Counted from the first letter of the stretch, positions 23,001 to 37,161 are shown. The stretch: DNA of 64,000 nt from Onchidella celtica (GCA_963931925.1 OZ007569.1:9727163-9791162); one strand, 5' to 3'. Notes: a model not told the origin generated them from the letters alone. Numbers and translations: made by a program.

Positions 23001-23930
23001 TCCCGCTGCCTAGCTCTGCTTTCAGATTACCGGATTCCTATGCAAAACAAGCTCTTCTACTGACTTTTTTTTCTGCCTCAACAGATCTCCTTTTAAAATA
23101 TCTCCAGCCTCCTGGACAGCGTGCACTTGACAAGAGTTAATTGTACTGTTGACCAACGTGCTTAAAGACTTGAGAGTGGTTTCCCTTATGGAAGTGCTAT
23201 AAGCACGCAACACAACGGTGTTTTATTAATGCTTTCCTTAACATCAGAACATGGCACAAACACCCGACTGTGCTGGTGTTTTTGCCCTGAGACAGAAACA
23301 TATTGACATAGCATGACAGTGTAAACAACGAGTTGCAGTGTATACTTGAACCTCGATGCTGACCAAAGAGATGATGAGCCTTATTATAATTAAATCTATG
23401 CGAGTCAATATCATAGATATACACTATTAAACAAACATTGATGTGAGGTCTTCTGACGTGCTATGCTAAGAAACAAAGAACCAAACATATGTCTTCAGAA
23501 CATATTTCAGTCTTTATTCATCTGCATCTAGGTATTAAATGTTTTCTTTGTCTCCTAAGACAGTGTAATTCCTTTATAAACCTTTACATCTTTCATGAAT
23601 TCATGGTAAGGGCGCAGCCGAATCAATAGAATATAAAGCGTGGAATAGTTTAGAGATCGTCAAAGTTTAAATAATTCTTATATCAATATATAAGTAAATA
23701 ATAAATATATGTATTTGAAATATTAAACAGATTATAATGTTGTATGTCATAAGATGGCCATTTTTCAAAAAGCTATTAAGATTTAGAATTACAGCCAATC
23801 CACCATTATGAAGGCGGAAGTGCTGATAATTATACTATCAGTGGGAGGGGTGTTGAGACAACCTAGAAATTATAGACTTGATATTTCTGGAAAATAAGCC
23901 CAGAAAGAGATACATTAACAATGGTAAAGG
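23001..23930. promoter_or_regulatory. shared divergent promoter of POLR1C and AP2S1
   Basis: The POLR1C start (23000, minus) and the preferred AP2S1 start (23931, plus) are about 0.9 kb apart and divergent. The interval contains AAGATGGCC at about 23753-23761 (YY1-like) and GGCGGAAGTG at about 23813-23822 (ETS/GABPA-like). Both are common near start sites of housekeeping genes. I see no clear TATA box placed for either gene. Transcription start positions cannot be read from sequence. Confidence 0.5.
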
Positions 23931-26900
23931 CTTTTTGCTTTTATGTCTATTATATCAAAGCTCTGGCTGACATAATAACAAAAAAACTGCATCTACACTG
24001 ATAATATAGACCGTGTGTACAAGCACCGGTGGTTTCCTGATTGTGGGCCCAGGACCAGATTTCGGAGACTCAGTGAAGAAAAAACGAGCCTGCACCCACT
24101 TTTGACATTGGTTTCTCAATCTCAGGGCATATACTAGGAGTGAATACGGAGGGAGTACCGTATGAGTTGTACAACTTTAGTCAGCCACATATTTCATGTT
24201 CTGCATGTTAATCGCCGAATTCAAGTAGGCCTAGCCTATCGGCCTATGTCTGGACGATGATGTGACACCTTGGCAGTGTTAGGTGCCTTTCACACAGTGC
24301 TGGATTCAGTCAGTCTTATTTCCCCAGCACAGTCATACAGCTCATATAATATCTAGAATCTTGTAACTTTCTTCTCATGCTTGTCTTGTGGGGTTGAAGA
24401 GTAAGGCATTTCTTTGGGAGTGGTATTGAGGCTAAACATATGCATGGGTATTATATCACTCAGTGCATTCAATGTGTATATGTTATTCATTTGAATAATT
24501 TTGAATATCACTCGCATGATTTATACTGCCAGAAAAGCCAAAGACAGTTCATCAAGATTAAATTAATAAAAGAAAATGTGTGTTTGATGTTTGTGCTTCA
24601 TTTGTTTTCTAATAATTATATGTTGTTTATTATTATTAATATTATACAAGAACAATGAATTTTGGAGCTGATTCATCATTATGAATGGCAACCAAATGTG
24701 ATCAGTAGACAGTACTGTGGAGAAAAATATATGCTAAAGAGTGACGTCATAAAGTTGCATTATATTTTTAAGAGATGTCAACATTTCTGTGAGAAGCACA
24801 GATTATCAGCCTGTCCAAGCTGGAAATGACCACAGTATAAAAATATTCGCCATGAATGCTGTTTGCAAGCATGCATATGTAAATGCAATGGTTGCATTTT
24901 ATTTAACTGTGAGTTTTGCCAATTAAAGTTTTGGTGTTACATATTTTGACTACATTTCATATTCCCCAGATTCGCTTCATCTTAATTCAGAACAGAGCAG
25001 GCAAAACAAGACTGGCCAAATGGTACATGCACTTTGATGATGATGAGAAACAGAAGCTGATTGAAGAGGTCCATGCCGTAGTCACTGTCAGAGATACAAA
25101 ACACACCAATTTTGTAGAGGTAATGTGTTCTTATATATTCTGCATATATAATGGCTTCACTTCACAGTAGTATTCACTAAATCATGGAGCAGTAGAAAAC
25201 CTGTTGCATTTTTGTTGAGTGAGTAAAAGGAAACATTGTTTCAACATCATCATGAGTTTGCAGATTTGATCTGTATTCAAGATTCAAATCTTGTCAGTTG
25301 TAATATCGTGAGTGTTGAATAATCTAAGCACAACCGTCGCCTTTTTTCTGCAATCATGAAGTATTTTATGTTTACAATGATTTTGGATAGTGTTGTGACT
25401 GAAGAAATAAAATAGTGAGCGTTATCTTGCTAAAAAAGGAAATAAGGTCAGTCCAGAAATGAATACTTGTAATTGTGGATGATTATAAATTTCCCCCATA
25501 AGTATAAACATGTGTGTCAGAGGACATAATCAGTATCTAATCAACAAATATGAACCACAGCACAATTCTTGTCGAAAAGAGGATCATTGTGAAATTTTTA
25601 AGAATTTCATTTGCAGATGATTGATGTGAAAGTACCCGTATTTTACTTTGTGGATGAAATTAATTTTTCGGTTTCTAATGGCACTGATATTTCCTGGAGC
25701 GACATTTTGAATGTATATGATCTGTATTTAAAGTAACTAACTGATATTAATGCATTTAAGGCTTTACTCACAGTTCATGTATGAATACTTAATCGTGATG
25801 ATTTTGTCACAGAAATTCTGATTTAATGGCCAAAAATGGATGAAGTCATTTGGAGCAAGCTTTTTTAACTTTTAAATTTGAAATTTTCCATTTGCTGTAA
25901 AAATATACTCTTATTTATGTCATTTGAATGACTGTTGAAAATGGAAAAAAAATCTCACTTGATTTTATATATTATATAGTCACTATGCATGGCTGTTTAA
26001 ATCGCCTCGAAAGCGGTATTCTAGTTGCTGACCGAAATCCCCTGCAGGCCACCCGTGATGCGGTCATAAATCACCTGTCAGCCGTGTGCACATCCGTGAC
26101 GGGATGCCGATCCCGCGGCCAGGCGTGTGTGATACGATTCCATCAATTTTTGCATACCTTTGCGCCGTGACATCTTCCGATCTAATGATGCTAGAGCAAC
26201 ATGCGAGATCTCATTTTAAACGTCAGGATTTTACCGACAAGACGATATAGTTTTTGCTCCTTACTTTACAAAATTGCTGAATTTATTGACAGATATTTCC
26301 AGTGTGTGTTTTTTAGAGATTGAAATTTGATTTTCAACATTGAGTCGCTTTGATCTTCAATATCTTACACGTGCCGCGTTTAATTTCAATATAAAATCTA
26401 TATTTTGATAGCACAAAGGTTAATCTCTAACCTGTGCAAGTTTGGTGTGTGCGAAAATTCTGTGTGATTTTTTATGATTTTTTAAAAAGTTGTGTATGTT
26501 AACTGGCTTGCTTCTGTGTCATTTTTGGGTGCGTGTTATTTGCAGCGTGTGTGATAACATTGCAAAATAGAGCACCACGAAGAACGTGTACTCCATCAAC
26601 TGTGGGGGACATGCGATGGGAGGACACTAACCAAAGAAAAAAAACGGCAAAGTTCTGGTCAGCAAATTGTGGCTACATGTATTGTGTGACGTCATCAATC
26701 GATAAAGACATTCTCCCGTGTATGATGTTCAAATGCAAGACTGTAGGCCTACTGCGTTATCCATTATCCCACCTTGCTGTCAGTTCCGTTGAATTACTAT
26801 TATGCATTGTAACAATGCCGTACTCGTTATGTGTGAGACCTATACAATGAAGTTTTTGTTGGTTATTCAGTACCAATGGGCCGTGTACTTGAACCGTCAT

Positions 26901-29621
26901 CGTCCGCCATCGATCTTTCCGCTGTTATGTGTACTCAAGACTGGTGTGTAAACATATTGTCAACCAAAATTTTTTCCCGGATATTTTGTATCTTGCATAT
27001 TAGTCGAGTCCCCCTTCTCGAATGTGGAAAAAGAAGATAAAAAATGTCGACTTATATAGCAAGGGGGCGAGCTCATTCACGCTTCTGTGGCCAAGCTAGA
27101 AAGACGGGCAGCAGCCACCAAAAACAAGCAACATCAACTTCAACTCATATCCAATCACAACATCTACAAACCTCCCCAAAACTCCAAGCATGTGTTCCAC
27201 CAATAAAACAAAGGAAGACAAAATTTTTATCTGTGATGTTATTTATCTATTCATTGTTACTAATTATTTGTGATACGTGTGTATTGACGGGTTAAGTGCA
27301 ACCTTGATATGGCAGTGAGACCAACGGAAAATGATTGTTCAAACTCAAATAACTCGGGACTGAATATTTTCGCAAGGATGCGGTCAAGTTAGTTTTGAAA
27401 TTTAACCTATTTCTCATGTTATATGATGATTTCATCACACTGGACCGCGGCGATCATGTTTATTTTCATATCTGAAATTTATGAACAATGTACTAATTTG
27501 TGAAAATACTGCATATGTTTGTGCCCCTATATCTCTATTACGGTGTTCAATACATTTTCATGATTCATTATATACACTTACAAGATATCACAAAGTTATT
27601 GTGTGTTTTTGAAATTATGGCTTGTGGCCTTATTTGGGCGTGAGATTGCATTGATTACCGATAAAAAACAGCCAGTTAAAAGCGCAACGCGGGCCCCGGG
27701 AAAACCCCCCTTGAATCGAGGTCACTGACCCAGTTAACGAGGTCGCACCAGGGTCAGGCCACAGAAAGCGGGTAGGCCGCTCGACTGGGCTTGTCAACTA
27801 GAATAGCGCCTGTTAACAGCCGTGTATGGTGCAAGACTCCCGTAACTAACATTTCTGGCCAAAATCACTTTTTTCGTTCTTTTGGTCTGAAAATCATTGG
27901 CGCACCTTACTTCGAAAGCTCGTAGCTCAATTCCTATAAATAACGATATTGCAATAATCAAGTCCATTGTCTTTAGAATTTGCTGGCAGCAATAAGCCAA
28001 AGATAATCAGTTTTTTGGCTCTCCTGTAAAATTTTCGAAATGTTAGTTATGGGAGTCTTTCAGCATAGCGACAATGTTGCCAATTAATCCAATCCTGCCA
28101 AATGTGACCTGATGTGACATCTTCGCATCCGCCCATATGCAACCATACTAGCACCTGCCTTAAGCGCCTTAATGTGTCTTCTGTCAGTGGGCTATTTATA
28201 AAGCCTTTTAGCAACCAGATGTTGGTGGCAGCATGATTTAGAGCTAAAGTCGCGATAAAAACGAGATATCTGCTCTTCGGTTAGAAAAAAACTGGATGAG
28301 TCTATCTTGTGGACTTTCTTGTCAGTGAAGGTGTTGAAATCACCAAACATCAGAAATAGTAACAGTGTTGATCAGCTGCCCAGCTGTTTTGATGTTTCCA
28401 TATCCTGTGCTGCTTTTCAAGTGTCATAATGGCCCTTGAGTTCATGCAGTCACTTGTGACTGTTCAGGAAGTCAGGGAAGATGAAGCTGAATGTGACATA
28501 AATTGAGGAGTGACATTTTGGGACAACAGGTGCAGAACAAACTAAACGAGATGGTACTTTTTGAGTTTCGACTACTTTATTGCAATAAATTTGAAGTCAA
28601 CTCATAGACATGTATGATATATTTTGTGAAAGGGCATTCTTTTATCTACATTTTGGTAACATTTTCATCAAAATTTAATAATAATTATGTGCGCAAATAT
28701 TTTTTAAAAAATATCAGTGTTCAGAAAATTACACTTATTTCTCTTTGCTCAGGCATCTGGACAGGAAAAGTGGGAAGCTCTGTACGCAATGGGCTTCTAT
28801 TTTTTCGGCATTATTAGACAGGAAAGGGTTACATAATAAATTGCATATATGTCATCACTTCTGCAATTTTATTTTACATTGTTTCCTCAAAAAAATTTTT
28901 TCTTTCAGTTTCGCAACTTCAAAATTGTGTATCGTCGCTATGCTGGACTGTATTTCTGTATATGTGTGGATGTGAATGATAACAACCTGGTTTACTTAGA
29001 GGCAATCCACAACTTTGTAGAGGTCCTTAATGAATTCTTTCACAATGTTTGTGAATTAGACCTGGTATTCAACTTCTATAAGGTAGGTTAACTCAGGGTT
29101 TTGTCATCAACAAAGAGAAACTTACTATGTAAGGAGCTCTTGGGAAATGGTCCCACATGTCGTGCTCAGCACTTTCGAGATAGAGCCAAAAGTATGTGGA
29201 TAGGGACTTCACAGTCCTGTATATTTTGGTTATCCCCCATCAGTCAGTTTCCTTCAGTTTGAACTGATGGTTGGAGAGTTGTGTTGGTACAGGGTATCTC
29301 ATGACATGACATAACTGTAATTTTTCTTGAAAGAGGTGTAATAGCCCAGGGCTAAACATCCAAAATCTTGACCTTCTACACACATGACTAATTTATATAT
29401 CCCTTCAAAGTGCTTTTTCATTGAATTTTCACTTTTTTTTTTTTTTTGTGCTTCTTTTCTTTCTATGTCAACATGTGATTTTAAATAACAGAATCTGTCT
29501 TTTTTGTGTTTCTGTGCAGGTGTACAGTGTTGTGGATGAAATGTTCCTCGCAGGGGAGATTAGAGAGACAAGCCAAACCAAAGTTCTTAAACAGCTGTTG
29601 ATGCTGTCCTCATTAGAATAG
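23931..29621 (+). CDS. AP2S1: AP-2 complex subunit sigma
   Basis: Small subunit of the AP-2 clathrin adaptor at the plasma membrane. It forms a core with alpha, beta2 and mu2 and helps bind acidic dileucine cargo signals. Exons 24970-25119, 28909-29082 and 29520-29621 have GT/AG borders in phase 0 and encode residues 2-142, the exact vertebrate length. They include [19 protein letters not shown], then [17 protein letters not shown] and [16 protein letters not shown], with only about seven substitutions from the vertebrate protein as I recall it. The first exon supplies only ATG. Only two ATGs between 23001 and 24969 are directly followed by GT: 23931-23933 (better start context, downstream of the ETS-like site) and 23603-23605 (better donor). 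I prefer the first. Intron 2 (25120-28908) carries a TIR element. The gene appears intact. Confidence 0.95.
25988..27824. mobile_element. CMC-like TIR element in AP2S1 intron 2
   Basis: A 1.84-kb element. The left end is CATGGCTGTTTAA and the right end, read inward, is CACGGCTGTTAAC. Both are followed after a short offset by a shared TATTCTAGTTG. TATG flanks it at 25984-25987 and 27825-27828. An alternative reading uses the inner TTAA at 25997-26000 and 27813-27816 as a piggyBac-type duplication. The ends are GC-rich and the interior AT-rich, like the element at 19067-20963. No transposase is visible. Confidence 0.55.
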
Positions 29622-31993
29622 CCAGACATCAGTTCTATGTGCAATACTCTTAATATTATCTCAGTACAGTTCATCCTTACACCCATTTCTGTGTAACTTC
29701 TTGAAATTTGTAACACTGGTGGATGAGAAGGAAGAATGGATTGTTTTGGATGGAATGTATGCTTTACATTACTGGTCATTCTGAAATAGGTCTAAAGTGT
29801 ATGTTCATTCCCCAAAGGAAGACTGAACTGGAGGTTTTCGTTACTGAATGTTTCTATCCATTTACCTCGGATTTTAAAGAAACACTGTTAAGCCTTAAGT
29901 AGATAGCACATTACCTCAGCTTTGCAAACTTTCACCATGTTAGGCATTTAAAGTGCTGCTTTTTCAATAACTTAATCCAATTTTTGGAATTAAAAGACTT
30001 GGGAGCCAATTTGAACCACTTTTTTGTGCTTCCTGCGAGATTTTCAAAATCGAAGTTACATGGGTCGAAACATGCAGTAGTGTTTAGTTTCTGAACTGAG
30101 GGGGAAGCAGTGTCACTCAAGAAGGAAAATGGGATCTTGAGACATGAAGATGTGGGAATAAATACTACAGGTTGTTTTTTTTTATTTCATCTGACAGGTT
30201 TCAGGAAATGCTGTTAACTTTTATCCTCCCTTAGACTGCCGATTCTGGGGAAATAACTCCATACAATAATTAAGGTGGACTTTGAAAAAGGATGCATAGA
30301 AAAGTAATATAATAGAATTAGATATATCAATGTGAGTTAAACTTAGACGTAGAAGAATTGCTTAGAAACATGACAGGTTTGGAATACATTGTCTAAGCAC
30401 AAGGAATCTGCAGTAGAATTGTCAATTGTAGAGTCTCAATAATCACATTAGAAACTGCTTTGTTCAGACATTTGTTTAAATGATCGTAGTTTGCATTTCA
30501 AATGACTGGTTCAGAATTTCATGAAGGAAAACCTCGCTTGAGTCTCGGGACACGTGAATCACAATGAAATCTTGATGCTGCAAGACAAAGCCAGTCAAAA
30601 ATAAGGATGTGAATTCCATGTAATGTGAAATTGGGATATCATCAGGCGATGATAGGCTTATGAGTAAAACAGCGTGCTGTCACTGTCAGGACTGGGAAGT
30701 AGCAGGGGTAACAGGTGGGGTTGAGTTAATGTTCTTTTTTTAAATACCTTCCAAATGAAAGTTGCATTGTGCCTCTTGGAAAACAGGATGTGAGAAAGTT
30801 TTATGAGTGAGTTTTTTATATCATGGAGAAGCTCATCTTCAAGGGAAGAATGAAACATGTATCAGTGTCTGAATTTAGCTAAAATGGTTTAAATCCTCAT
30901 GAGTGTGTAGGTGTGTCTCTCTTCTGCTGATATTGATGTGAACCTAGGAAAGTAGAAAATATCATTGTTGTAACATTGGGCTCAGCATGTTCATCATTTT
31001 TCATAGCTTTCTTCTACCAAAAGCCTTGTCCTTTTTTTCAGTGATCATTAGCAAACATTTTTTTTGTTCTTGTATTTAGTTTGTTCTTTCACTTCTGTGA
31101 TTATGGTTACTGTTCTTCCTTTCATCATAAAAACAGTTGCCATAAGTTTTCAGAAAATGATTCCTGCTGTACGAGTCAGTGTTTCTTTATGATATCACTT
31201 TACTACAGGTGTGGTATTATTCAGGTTTTCAGTTGGGCTACATAGGAAGGAATCAGTTCTAAAGAGTGTTGCTTTTAGAACTGACTGCAGATCTACAGTT
31301 TTCATAATTTTTACCGAACACTGGAGGACAGTATGACTTCGAGAATGACATTTGGCAGTAAGGCTGTTGAAATGTTAAATTTGAAAACCCTAAGACTTTT
31401 GTTTTGTTATGTGTAACTGAAACTTTTACAGTGACATTCCAATAATATGGTATCATGCATTGTGTATAGTTTACCATTATGGCAGTTTTTGTTTAGAATT
31501 GCGTTTTTTTTTTTCCCCCTTTCAGATTTAGTCTAAGGAAGCTGGGAAAATAATAGTTGAATCTTAGTGCCAGAAAGCCTTAAGTTGCTACAGATTTTTT
31601 TGTGTTCCATTGCGGTTTTATTTTGATGACTAGTGTTTGTTAGTACAATATGCAATGTCTGAAACCTCAGTGACCCTGTGTAGAAGTTTATTCAGTTTTG
31701 GACATACATGTATTGTGGACATGAAGACAGACCATTTTTAGTTTACTCTGAGAATGATATTTTCTACCACAAGGATAGTCAGCATTTATCCCTCTGAAAA
31801 TACGCATGTTTGTCATAACCATGCTTCCAATGATGTCATGACACAGTGACACATTTTTTTTTTCTTCACATGGTCAGACTTGGAGGCATAGGTGGTGTAA
31901 TGTAGAAATATATGTACAGAAATAAAATAGTGTTAATTAATTGTCTTTGTTTTGTCTGATGAATGCATGTCTCTTCATTACGTTGCAAATAAA
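29622..31993 (+). other. AP2S1 3' untranslated region (probable)
   Basis: No gene is visible after the AP2S1 stop. Canonical AATAAA signals on the sense strand occur at 31921-31926 and 31988-31993, so the mRNA plausibly ends shortly after one of them, giving a 3'UTR of about 2.3 kb. Earlier weaker signals are possible. No open frame here looks protein-coding. Confidence 0.45.
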
Positions 31994-31999
31994 CTAAAA

Positions 32000-34900
32000 T
32001 GTTTGAAAAAGAATTTTGGATGGAATGAAAAATCTCTATTCTAATGGATGGATTTCATCTTTGAACTTAATGTTGAAACATTTAAAGAATGTTAAATGAC
32101 AAACTTGCAACTCTCAACTGAGATTTGATAAATCATAGGTAATTACACTGATTTGGCAGTTATGTTGAAACAATACAAAACCACACATCATTTTCTCAAT
32201 TTAATACAACTGCCACCATCACTGGGTGTGTCATAAATATTAGAAGACAATCACTTTGAATCCTGGTTTCACGGTTTATTTGAGAGGAAATAATGGAAGT
32301 TGTTCTAAATAGCGAAAGAGTGCATTGATTATGATCCTTTCCACACACTTGCTGAGACCAGATAATGTCTTGATGTGCACAACTATCAATTTGAACAGTA
32401 TGTTTAGTCATTTCCAAGGCTAATTAATACAAAATCACTTCTGTAGGGTTAACTTTCTGTCAGCAGTCCACCAAAAGCAGAAAAACAAAAAACTGACCAA
32501 TTCCACTTGTCCAATTCATTTTTTTATATTTTTCAGTCTTGATGTGATATGTGCCAAACATGATCCACTCATTAAACATATCAAATTTCAATTAGAAAGA
32601 AATGATTTGTCATATATTTACTAGAAAGACAATCCACACACCCATACACAACTGACAGACAAAGCTAAGGCAGTTTCTTTATTATTAGACAAATTTTAAT
32701 TGTTGAATGAAGAGAACAGCAACATCATCATCTTTGCGTAAAAATAAATAGACACAAAATGGCCATACCATACAAATACATTGACAATGTGTCTAACATT
32801 CAAAGTGCCATCTTCCACCCCAAACTGAGATATCGGTAGGAAAGAGATGGAAAAAAAAGTTCCTAAATAATCTGTTTGTCGACTATGAATAAACTATAGA
32901 AATTTAAAATACTTTGATTTATTTGATTAAGGGCACACTTCACTTAGAAGCCATGGCGCTAATTTCTCTTGTTCTATCACTAATTGAAATTTTGTCTCTC
33001 AACATGTTGAGGCACTAATGGCTCAGTTTACTTTGAGTGTAACAACATGGACAAAAACCTTTAGAATTCATGCCTCTGTACAAGAAATAATTAGTCAAAT
33101 TCTTTCAGAGGCATTGTGTTGCTCTACTATAACAACAGAAACTCCATTTCAATAGCAGATATAATTTTTACAGGTTTTTTTTTTTTTTCAATTTTTTGCA
33201 CTGGTATTATCATGTTCTTCAAAGAAATTCATCAGCCAAAAATAACGTATTCAATGCACATGTATGACTAAAATGTTCACATATAAAAATACTAATTGAT
33301 GTACATGTACATGTGTGCTTAGTATCAAACTTTGTTAGCGGTGTAAACTGCACAATTTGTGGCATAATATAATTCTCAAATATTTTCTTGTAATTTTGGC
33401 CTTTAGTTTAAATACAGACTGAACATTGAGCCTCCATGAAGTTGATACAAAAATATCTGAAACAGTGCTGGCTTACTTTGTCAGTGGTAGGAATGACATA
33501 TGCAATTCTCTACAAATAGTCACCGGACAATATACTTAAAATACACGTAGCTAAAAGTGCTTTCATAAAAATTACCAGTTTTCTATCCCTGAAGCTGTTT
33601 TGATAAAGGTCAAACACCTTTAGATAAACTGCTGAAAAACTGCATATATCAATTAGCGTTACATTTAACTTGATATTTAAAGAAAGAAAGAATTCCACAC
33701 ATTATGCCTTTGAAAAATCTTGCTGGTACTTATTAGCAGTTACGTCTTTCCAATCAATCAGATATGATCTTGCAGGATTTCATACTATGGAGCACTTTTT
33801 TTAACATGGCTTTTTAAAACAGTTATAAATTAGCTGTAAGATTTGACTAATTCTTCTTCAAGGACAAAAATTCGGAATTTGTCTTCCTAACACAAACACC
33901 AACATCTTCTGACATCATTCCAAACCAAATTATCTGTGATGGGAGACACGTGAAATTTGCAGGTTTTGACATTTTGAAACTTTTCCTTAAAGACTTCTTT
34001 TCTAGATAGTCATACTCAGTGAATATTCATCACGTCAAATCTTCCTTCAATGGTTCAGCCAGGTAATATAAATAATAATGTCTAGCCAGTGTGTTTTTTT
34101 GGAATTCTATAAAACAGAGTTTTCAAAACTTATATTTTAAAATAAACATAAGACCAGCCCTACCTTCCAGAATGGGGGAGTAGATGTGACATTACAGAAG
34201 TTTTAGAGTTCAAGGAATGATACCTAAAGATCCTCTCATGAGATACATGTATATGTACTTTGGTTTCGTATTGAGCATGATGTCACTTTCAACAAATACA
34301 CTTGTTACAGTGTGATTCACATTACAACTTTTGTACTTCTGCCAATAAATTAGTACAGTCATAACATGAAATGAGATCTGTCTTGATACCATGGAATAGA
34401 ACTGAAGAAAATGGCCTACATGGGGGGGGGGGGGGGGGGGGAGGAGAGGAAGGAATGAAAAATATACTTTTGCACCTGGCCATAATTGTATTACATTTAC
34501 AATGATTATTATGCATGGATCTGATTTAAGCATGAATGGTGCTGAACTCTAAATGAAGGAAATTAAGAAGATATATATGTGACTGATGCATTTTCTTACT
34601 ACATTTTTCAATATGCAAGGGGCCCGGGGAAAAAAAGAAAAAGAAACAGACCTTCCATGTTGACTTTTTCAAGTGCTCATTGAGTGCCTACTGCGTGATT
34701 CTTGAAAACAAAACAAAAAAATTTACAAAATATACATGTTTTTGTCCCAAATAAATCTTATGAACCACTACCTTTTTTTCTTGCCATAATACAATTTTGA
34801 ATGAAAAATGCTGAGTATAACATCTATGAAACAGAGTGTATGAATAATCACATCCTGTTTGACATATAATTTTGTGAAAATCATGCTGTAAAGCTATGTG

Positions 34901-36480
34901 TAAAAAGTAAACAATAGTATTTTGAGAATGAAAAGCAGAGAAAAAAGTACCCTTTAAGAAATTTTGACCAGAATTTCACATGAACAACATGGCATAGGGA
35001 TGAAATAACCAGACAAGAACAACTTGGTTCAGGTCTAGTTATTTCTCTCTCCCTGGCAAGTTCATGTATGCGTCTGCTGAGCACTATTGTGGTTGGCCGT
35101 TTGTGAAACAAAGAAAAAAATGGTTGGTGAAGAACTTTGTATTATGATAAGTTTCTAAAGAATTTCACTGGTTTCTTTTTTTTCAGTATTGCCAGGACCA
35201 TATTTTTCAACAGGTTTACCATTTATTGGCCACATACAATTCACAAGGGTAAGAGCTTTTCAGCAATGAAGTAAAGCTTCACTATTATTGTGGTGTAGCA
35301 AAACAATACTGCCTGGTTGTAGTTATTGTGAACTGTATCATTATGGTTACCAGTGTTAAACTGATCAACATTCAACAAAAAATGGTTGAGATGGAATACA
35401 GGAAAGATCACTCAACATTTACAGCAAACAAACGTATGAATAATAAGGAATACCCGAAGTGTTAAATGAGCACATAACAAAACATAAGGAAGGAAAAAAT
35501 TTGTAGGAAGATTATTATACATTAAATCATTTGTGTACATCTATACTATACAAATGTTCCATCTGAGGCGCTAAACTAACATAGTCAATTAAGACATCAC
35601 TTTCAACTGTATGGAATATGACAGATCCTTTAAGTTGATAGCCTTGTGTTAAATGATTTTGTCATAATGCCATAGTATGAAATAATGTGATGAAATAAAA
35701 CATCCATTCAGTCAGCAGACATACAACGGTGTATTTCCTCCCTACTCCCTTAACAGTAATCTCTCTTAGTGTCCTAAACAACACCATGCCTTATCACTTT
35801 TGCCACTATCAATCTTTACCAAATGCAGTTTTCAAGTTGATGTTCCAAAAACCCAGCAGAGGACACCTGGTAAGTACTGAATATTCTTATCCTGAACATT
35901 TAAGTCTTTTCAAACTCCTTTACAAAGAAGAAAGACTTTAAATTTCTCTCACACTCGCGAGACTTTCTCTTTGGGCAATAAAACCACAATCATTTTGCAG
36001 GTGTCACTTGTCTGCTTAAAAGAAGAAACAAAAACCCTGTTTGGGGTTGGGAGGAGAAACGACTGTGTTTACATCCACAAGTAAAATCAACATGCAAGTC
36101 TTCAACAAGACTTTTACACACGCCAGTGGAATGTAAGGGTATTGTATGAGGTTCACTCAACATGAATATGTGTCCTACAGATGTAGGATATGATGTACAT
36201 ATGCAGTTCTTTTGAAAAATACAGTATATCAATTATAAAAGTGGTGGCAAAGTCCTTTCAATGCTGCATACTGCATGCAACCAAATTTGTGTTGAACCTT
36301 TAAGGTGTCATATGTATTGTTTAATGACCACCATCAACTTCTCTTTGTCACAGCACTGCTTTAGTCTATCTCCATCTCCATGTGCTTTGAGAAAATCACT
36401 TTACAAAGTGTTACATCAACTTTTCAACACTTTAAAATCAACTCCCAGAGGTGAGATACCCTCATCATTTTCATGGTAAT
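32000..36480. other. intergenic, no gene seen
   Basis: AT-rich DNA between the convergent genes AP2S1 and RasGRP. I see only poly-T runs and a long G-run at 34422-34441. Short open frames are scattered on both strands with no recognisable protein. Part could be distal 3'UTR of either gene. Confidence 0.5.
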
Positions 36481-36496
36481 AGTAATAGAATATATT

Positions 36497-36776
36497 TGGG
36501 GACAAGGTGGTCTAGAGGCAAGGTGCTCGCCTCTCATGCCAAGGGTCCCGGGTTCAAAACCCGGGCAGTGCAGGCATGTTGGAAATTGGATTTTTCTCAT
36601 ATTTTCAAGTCCCTGGTCCTATTGGGGGGTAGGATCGAGTACCTAGTCTTCTCGGATAAGGACGAAAAAATTCGGAGGGCCCGTGTGCACGTTAAAGATA
36701 CCCTGGCAGTTGGAAATCGTAAAGAGCAGGCCGAAAGGCCGCCGCCCGGGCAAAATTGAAAATTGAAATTAATACT
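36497..36776 (+). mobile_element. tRNA-derived SINE
   Basis: The head contains RNA polymerase III boxes: a box-A-like TGGTCTAGAGG (36508-36518) and the box B GGTTCAAAACC at 36551-36561, inside a CCCGG/CCGGG T-arm-like stem. The putative acceptor ends do not pair, so this is not a tRNA gene. A second, conserved-looking body follows ('CGGATAAGGACG', 'CCGTGTGCACGTTAAAGAT'), then a short AAATTG-repeat tail. I recall similar bodies from invertebrate SINEs but cannot name the family. No secure target-site duplication was found. Confidence 0.75.
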
Positions 36777-36897
36777 AATAGATTAAAATTTATCCATATC
36801 ATCCCCCCTCCCCCACCAGCAACAACAAAATTTATTATTATTCATTATTAAATATATATTGTTATTAATAAATATTCAAATATTATTTGAGTTGTGT

Positions 36898-37132
36898 GTT
36901 GTGAACTGATGTGAGTTGTGAACTGTTGTGAGTTGTGAACTGCGCCTAACAGGCTGCGTTACAATTTGCTCTGAGATAGAGAGAGAGAGTGAGCGAGACA
37001 GGGAGAGAGAAAGAAGCAGTGCAGTGTGTTGCGCGCTTCGCAGGCAGCTCCATTCTGCTCTGTGGTTGACATGTTGTTTCTGTAAAGCGCATAGAGCATT
37101 TTAAATGGATATGCGCTATATAAATGCTATAC

Positions 37133-37161
<29 letters not shown>
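36898..37161 (+). mobile_element. SINE-like element with (ATT)n tail
   Basis: The 3' end reads GTAAAGCGCATAGAGC, then GCGCTATATAAATGCTATAC, then about ten ATT units (37131-37161), a widespread SINE/LINE-derived 3' end. Upstream lie three 17-bp tandem units (GTTGTGAACTGNTGTGA, from 36898) and a GA-rich run (36970-37015). The 5' boundary is uncertain. Confidence 0.6.

Noticed and set aside
23603-23605. Alternative AP2S1 start (ATG followed by GTAAGG)
   Set aside because: The donor is good, but the start context is poor and it lies upstream of the YY1-like and ETS-like sites. Kept only as the second choice.
34422-34441. Long G-run as a G-quadruplex or regulatory site
   Set aside because: A homopolymer of about 20 G is visible, but nothing around it supports a function and its length may be a sequencing artefact.
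36497-36570. Possible tRNA gene
   Set aside because: Box A and box B are present, but the acceptor ends do not pair and a SINE body follows directly.
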